NCBI GenBank assembly: GCA_030450535.1
Contig: JAKDIK010000098.1
Coordinates: 1-8,738 of the forward strand
Length of the DNA stretch: 8,738 nt
Direction of reading: 5' to 3'
DNA from: Propionibacteriaceae bacterium
Lineage (GTDB): Bacteria > Actinomycetota > Actinomycetes > Propionibacteriales > Propionibacteriaceae
The notes under the pieces: model-generated
The model's input: the letters and a program-made list of their open reading frames with translations, nothing else
Databases searched by the model: none
What the model was told of the DNA's origin: nothing
Translations under genes and position numbers: made by a program
Part shown: positions 6,478-8,738 of the stretch, in pieces
How the letters are laid out: each line of letters opens with the position of its first letter
Numbering within the stretch: position 1 is the first letter of the stretch

Positions 6478-6524
6478 AGTGCATGCTCCTGACATGGGTG
6501 TCGCCGATGGATTCGGCCCCCAGT
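6478..6524 (-). promoter_or_regulatory. Gap before bioY, possible promoter or operator
   Basis: These 47 bases separate the HAD phosphatase from bioY and are the largest gap in the main operon. They hold a short palindrome, GACA (6491-6494), four bases, TGTC (6499-6502), just upstream of the bioY ribosome-binding site, and GCATGC (6481-6486). On the minus strand TAGACT, spanning the HAD stop codon, resembles a -10 hexamer, but no matching -35 is seen. Biotin uptake genes are often regulated, so a local control site is plausible but not demonstrated. Confidence 0.25.
6486..6490 (-). promoter_or_regulatory. Ribosome-binding site of bioY
   Basis: AGGAG on the minus strand, 8 bases before the ATG at 6477. 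It decides between three in-frame ATG codons (6495, 6477, 6453) in favour of 6477. Confidence 0.7.
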
Positions 6525-7517
6525 CTATGGCAGCAGGTCGAGCCGCGCGGCGGCCTCCTCCGGAGACGACACCGAGCCGTTCCAGCACAGCTGGGCGAGG
6601 GCCCACGCGGCGTCCAACTGCGCCGGACGGCCGGTGATGTCGCCCTCGATGGCCGCTCCGGTGTCCACGATGCGGACGCGGATGCTCCCGCAGGTGGCGC
6701 CTTCGGCGTCCACGTCGGCGGTCCGGCGGGGCTCGAACAGCGAGCCCACGTTCCAGCCGATGGCGGTGGGACGGCCGTCCGCCGGTGCCCGGCACACGTC
6801 GAGGACGCCATGGGCGCCGGTGAAGACGAAGAAGGAATCGATGCCGACCGCATGAGCGCCCATGATGTCAGTGTCGATGCGGTCGCCGACGAAGACCGGG
6901 TTCCGGGCGCCGGTGCGACGCAACGCCTCGGCCATCAGGGGACGATGGGGCTTGCCGACGACCGTGGGCGTCACGGCCACGGTGACCTGCACGGCGGCCA
7001 CCATCGTGCCCAGACCGGGCACGATGCCCCGGTTCGTGGGGCGGGTGGCGTCGGTGTTGGTGGCGATCCAGCGTGCCCCCCGCTGGATGGCGAAGCCCGC
7101 CTCCTCCAGCCGCGGCCAGGTCATCGCCGGGTCGTAGCCCTGGATGACGACCGCGGGATCGTCCTCCGCCGACTCCACCGGACGCAGGCCCGCCTCGCTC
7201 ACGAGGTTGACGAGGTTCTCCGTACCGACGACCAGCGCGGTCGTGCCCGGCGGGTACTCCGTTGCCACGAGCGCCGCGGCAGCCTGGGCGCTGGAGATGA
7301 CGTCCGGTTCGGTCGCCGGGTAGCCCAGGGTGGCGAGGTGGTCCGCGACCGCCTGAGTGCTGCGGGCGGCGTTGTTCGTGACGTAGGTGGGTCGGACGCC
7401 CCGCCGCTTCAGCTCGGCGACGCCCTCGACCGCGCCCTCGACCGCGTCGGGACCCAGGTAGAGCACCCCGTCGAGGTCGAACATGGCCACGTCGTAGTCA
7501 TCGATGAACGCGTTCAC
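6525..7517 (-). CDS. HAD-superfamily phosphatase, NagD/Rv1692-like
   Basis: A 330-residue HAD-IIA hydrolase, a cytoplasmic Mg-dependent phosphatase. Seen: motif I FDLDGVLYLG with nucleophile Asp14 and acid/base Asp16; motif II VTNNAARS with Thr47; motif III Lys189 in VVGKPHRPLM; motif IV VGDRIDTDIMGA with Asp212 and Asp217. Between motifs II and III lies the large C2 cap typical of NagD and phosphoglycolate phosphatases. After about residue 275 comes an extension of some 55 residues (RTADVDAEGATCG... to LDLLP), as also present in M. tuberculosis Rv1692, which is known as a glycerol-3-phosphate phosphatase in glycerophospholipid recycling. That substrate is inferred here from position and architecture. 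The GTG start at 7517 overlaps the upstream TPR stop in GTGA, so the two proteins are translationally coupled. Confidence 0.93.
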   Translation of the reverse strand: MNAFIDDYDVAMFDLDGVLYLGPDAVEGAVEGVAELKRRGVRPTYVTNNAARSTQAVADHLATLGYPATEPDVISSAQAAAALVATEYPPGTTALVVGTENLVNLVSEAGLRPVESAEDDPAVVIQGYDPAMTWPRLEEAGFAIQRGARWIATNTDATRPTNRGIVPGLGTMVAAVQVTVAVTPTVVGKPHRPLMAEALRRTGARNPVFVGDRIDTDIMGAHAVGIDSFFVFTGAHGVLDVCRAPADGRPTAIGWNVGSLFEPRRTADVDAEGATCGSIRVRIVDTGAAIEGDITGRPAQLDAAWALAQLCWNGSVSSPEEAAARLDLLP

Positions 7518-8738
7518 TGCGGTGCGTCCTCCCTGGTGGGCTCGTCCCCATCCCCCGCGGGGACAGGCTCGGCCTCGTCGGATTCCTCGAGCTCGGGCTC
7601 CTGCTCGGCCTCATCCCCCGCGGAGACAGGCTCGGCGTCGTCGGATTCCTCGGACTCGGGCTCCTGCTCGGTCTCGGGCTCCTGCTCGGTCTCGGGCTCC
7701 TGCTCGGTCTCGGGCTCGTCGCCGACGAGGGCATCCTCGTCTATCTCGAGGACCATGCCCTGGAGGCGGGCCACGCGCTCGTTGGCGTCGGTCTCGGCGT
7801 CGGCGTCCAGTGCCGCGGCGGCGCCGAACCATCGCTCGGCGCCATCGGCGTCGCCCGTCTGCTCCAGGAGGTCGGCATAGCCGTACCGCAGCCGCGCCCG
7901 CGCCGACCGCGAACCACGCCCGGCGGACGCCTCGATCTCGGCTTTCAGCACCCGCAGTGCCTCGGCGGCCTGTCCCTGATCCAGCCGTGTCCCAGCCTCG
8001 ACGAGCCGCAGTTCCACGCGCTGGTTGAAGTCGGGCTTGGCGTCCAGACCCTCGCGCACCAGCTTCAGGGCCCGATCCGGACGTCCCAGGGCCCGCTCGC
8101 AGTCGGCCATCGCGGCCACGAACTCGGTGCCGCCGTTCATGCGCCGGAGCGCTCGGAACTCATGGAGCGCCACGGCGTACTCACCCGCCGCATACGCGGT
8201 CTCACCGGTCGCCTCCCGCGTGACCGCCAGCCGCGCGGCACGGCGGCGGGCCGCTTCGGCGTGGGCGTAGGCCAGCTGCGGATCGCTCTGCATGAGTTCG
8301 CCCGCCTTGAGCAGGTGCGCGCCGACGATGTCGGCCATCTCCTGGGTCAGCGAGCGCAGTTCGGCGCGGACAGGACGCGGGAGCTCCCGCAGGTCCATGT
8401 CCTTGGGTGTATCGGGCTCGTTCTCCTTGCGCGCCAGCCCCGGACGCGGCACGTAGGGCTCGCGCTCCTCCTCGCCTTCGCGCGGGGACCAGTCGTCCCG
8501 GCGCCGGCGCTCCTCGAACCGTCGGCCATCGTCCCTGTTCCGATCCGGGTACCGGTCGTGGGAGCGGGGACGGTCGTCCCGGTTGCGATCGTTGAACCGC
8601 GGCCTGTCGTCCCGGTTGCGATCTTGGTACCGGTCGTTGGAGCGGGGACGGTCGTCGCGGTTGCGATCGTTGAAGCGCGGACGGTCGTCCCGGTTGCGAT
8701 CTTGGTACCGGTCGTTGGAGCGGGGACGGTCGTCGCGG
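7514..8738 (-). CDS. TPR-like protein with charged repeat tails (start outside the window)
   Basis: The visible 407 residues are the C-terminal part; the frame stays open to the window edge. Three regions are seen. Residues encoded by 8738 to about 8460 are an Arg/Asp-rich low-complexity tail made of alternating RDDRPRSNDRYQDRN and RDDRPRFNDRN units. The region encoded by about 8400-7740 is an Ala/Arg/Leu-rich helical domain with TPR-like motifs, starting LRELPRPVRAELRSL and including AAYAAGEYAVALHEFRALRR and MADCERALGRPDRAL, which matches the conserved actinobacterial TPR protein at the Rv1691 position. The end (about 7740-7514) is an acidic tail of Glu/Pro/Asp repeats. A GTG at 8452 and an ATG at 8398 could be starts, but repeat coding continues without a break upstream, so the real start is beyond 8738. 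No signal peptide can be judged. Function is unknown; TPRs suggest protein binding, and the tails suggest disorder. Confidence 0.88.
   Translation of the reverse strand, partial: RDDRPRSNDRYQDRNRDDRPRFNDRNRDDRPRSNDRYQDRNRDDRPRFNDRNRDDRPRSHDRYPDRNRDDGRRFEERRRRDDWSPREGEEEREPYVPRPGLARKENEPDTPKDMDLRELPRPVRAELRSLTQEMADIVGAHLLKAGELMQSDPQLAYAHAEAARRRAARLAVTREATGETAYAAGEYAVALHEFRALRRMNGGTEFVAAMADCERALGRPDRALKLVREGLDAKPDFNQRVELRLVEAGTRLDQGQAAEALRVLKAEIEASAGRGSRSARARLRYGYADLLEQTGDADGAERWFGAAAALDADAETDANERVARLQGMVLEIDEDALVGDEPETEQEPETEQEPETEQEPESEESDDAEPVSAGDEAEQEPELEESDEAEPVPAGDGDEPTREDAPQ
7549..7674. repeat. Two 63-bp tandem repeats coding the acidic tail
   Basis: Copies at 7549-7611 and 7612-7674 differ at 5 of 63 positions by eye. 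Each encodes a 21-residue acidic unit (pattern ExEQEPExEESD, then (E/D)AEPV(P/S)AGD) in the C-terminal tail of the TPR protein. The length is a multiple of three, so copy number can change without breaking the frame. Confidence 0.85.
7661..7714. repeat. Three perfect 18-bp tandem repeats
   Basis: CTCCTGCTCGGTCTCGGG occurs three times without mismatch at 7661-7678, 7679-7696 and 7697-7714. On the coding strand it encodes the hexapeptide EPETEQ repeated in the acidic tail. The first copy overlaps the second 63-bp repeat, so the longer repeat probably arose around this unit. Perfect identity points to recent slippage. Confidence 0.9.
8535..8738. repeat. 78-bp tandem repeat array coding the Arg/Asp-rich tail, runs off the window
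   Basis: The 48 bases at 8691-8738 are identical to 8613-8660, and 8659-8690 matches 8581-8612 with three differences, giving a 78-bp period. A more diverged copy lies at about 8535-8580. Each period encodes 26 residues, one RDDRPRSNDRYQDRN plus one RDDRPRFNDRN unit. The copies become more alike towards the window edge, so the homogeneous core of the array probably lies beyond 8738. Confidence 0.9.

Noticed and set aside
7498..7734. Minus-strand frame with Pro/Ser/Arg repeats
   Set aside because: It is the frame-shifted reading of the Glu/Pro repeats of the TPR protein, so it inherits periodicity without being a gene.
8535..8738. CRISPR-like regularly spaced repeats
   Set aside because: The whole 78-bp period is conserved, including what would be spacers, and it reads as an open frame continuous with the TPR protein; it is a coding tandem repeat.

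Overview
This is an ordinary, gene-dense stretch of chromosome from a high-GC actinobacterium (Actinomycetota). The evidence is the very high GC content, GTG starts, and a gene order (TPR protein, HAD phosphatase, small protein, NAD kinase, RecN) that matches the conserved block known in Mycobacterium tuberculosis as Rv1691-Rv1696. Genus and family cannot be fixed from the sequence. All ten recognisable genes are on the minus strand, so transcription runs from position 8738 towards 1. No RNA gene, mobile element, CRISPR array or phage gene was seen, and no gene-free stretch exceeds 150 bases.

In transcription order, the right-hand part (8738-6525) holds a tetratricopeptide-like protein whose start lies beyond the window. 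It has an Arg/Asp-rich repetitive N-terminal tail and an acidic repetitive C-terminal tail. Its stop overlaps the start of a HAD-family phosphatase resembling the glycerol-3-phosphate phosphatase Rv1692.

The next part (6477-4530) is a complete energy-coupling-factor biotin transporter: BioY (substrate-binding membrane subunit), BioM (ATPase) and BioN (transmembrane coupling subunit). The three genes are joined by ATGA overlaps. This cassette interrupts the usual actinobacterial order.

The central part (4508-1661) holds a 70-residue conserved small protein, NAD kinase and the DNA-repair ATPase RecN, separated by only 9 and 7 bases. The rRNA methyltransferase gene tlyA, which normally sits between the small protein and NAD kinase, is absent. 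Everything from 8738 to 1661 could be one long transcript, possibly with an extra start in the 47-base gap before bioY.

The left-hand part (1515-90) has two more loosely spaced genes: a DUF3145 protein of unknown function and a short, divergent ribokinase-like kinase with substitutions in two conserved motifs. The window ends in a strong GC hairpin that probably terminates transcription after the kinase.

I do not see a clear new multi-gene system. The points most worth a second look are the charge-segregated repeat tails of the TPR protein, the bioYMN insertion combined with the loss of tlyA, and the altered kinase motifs.
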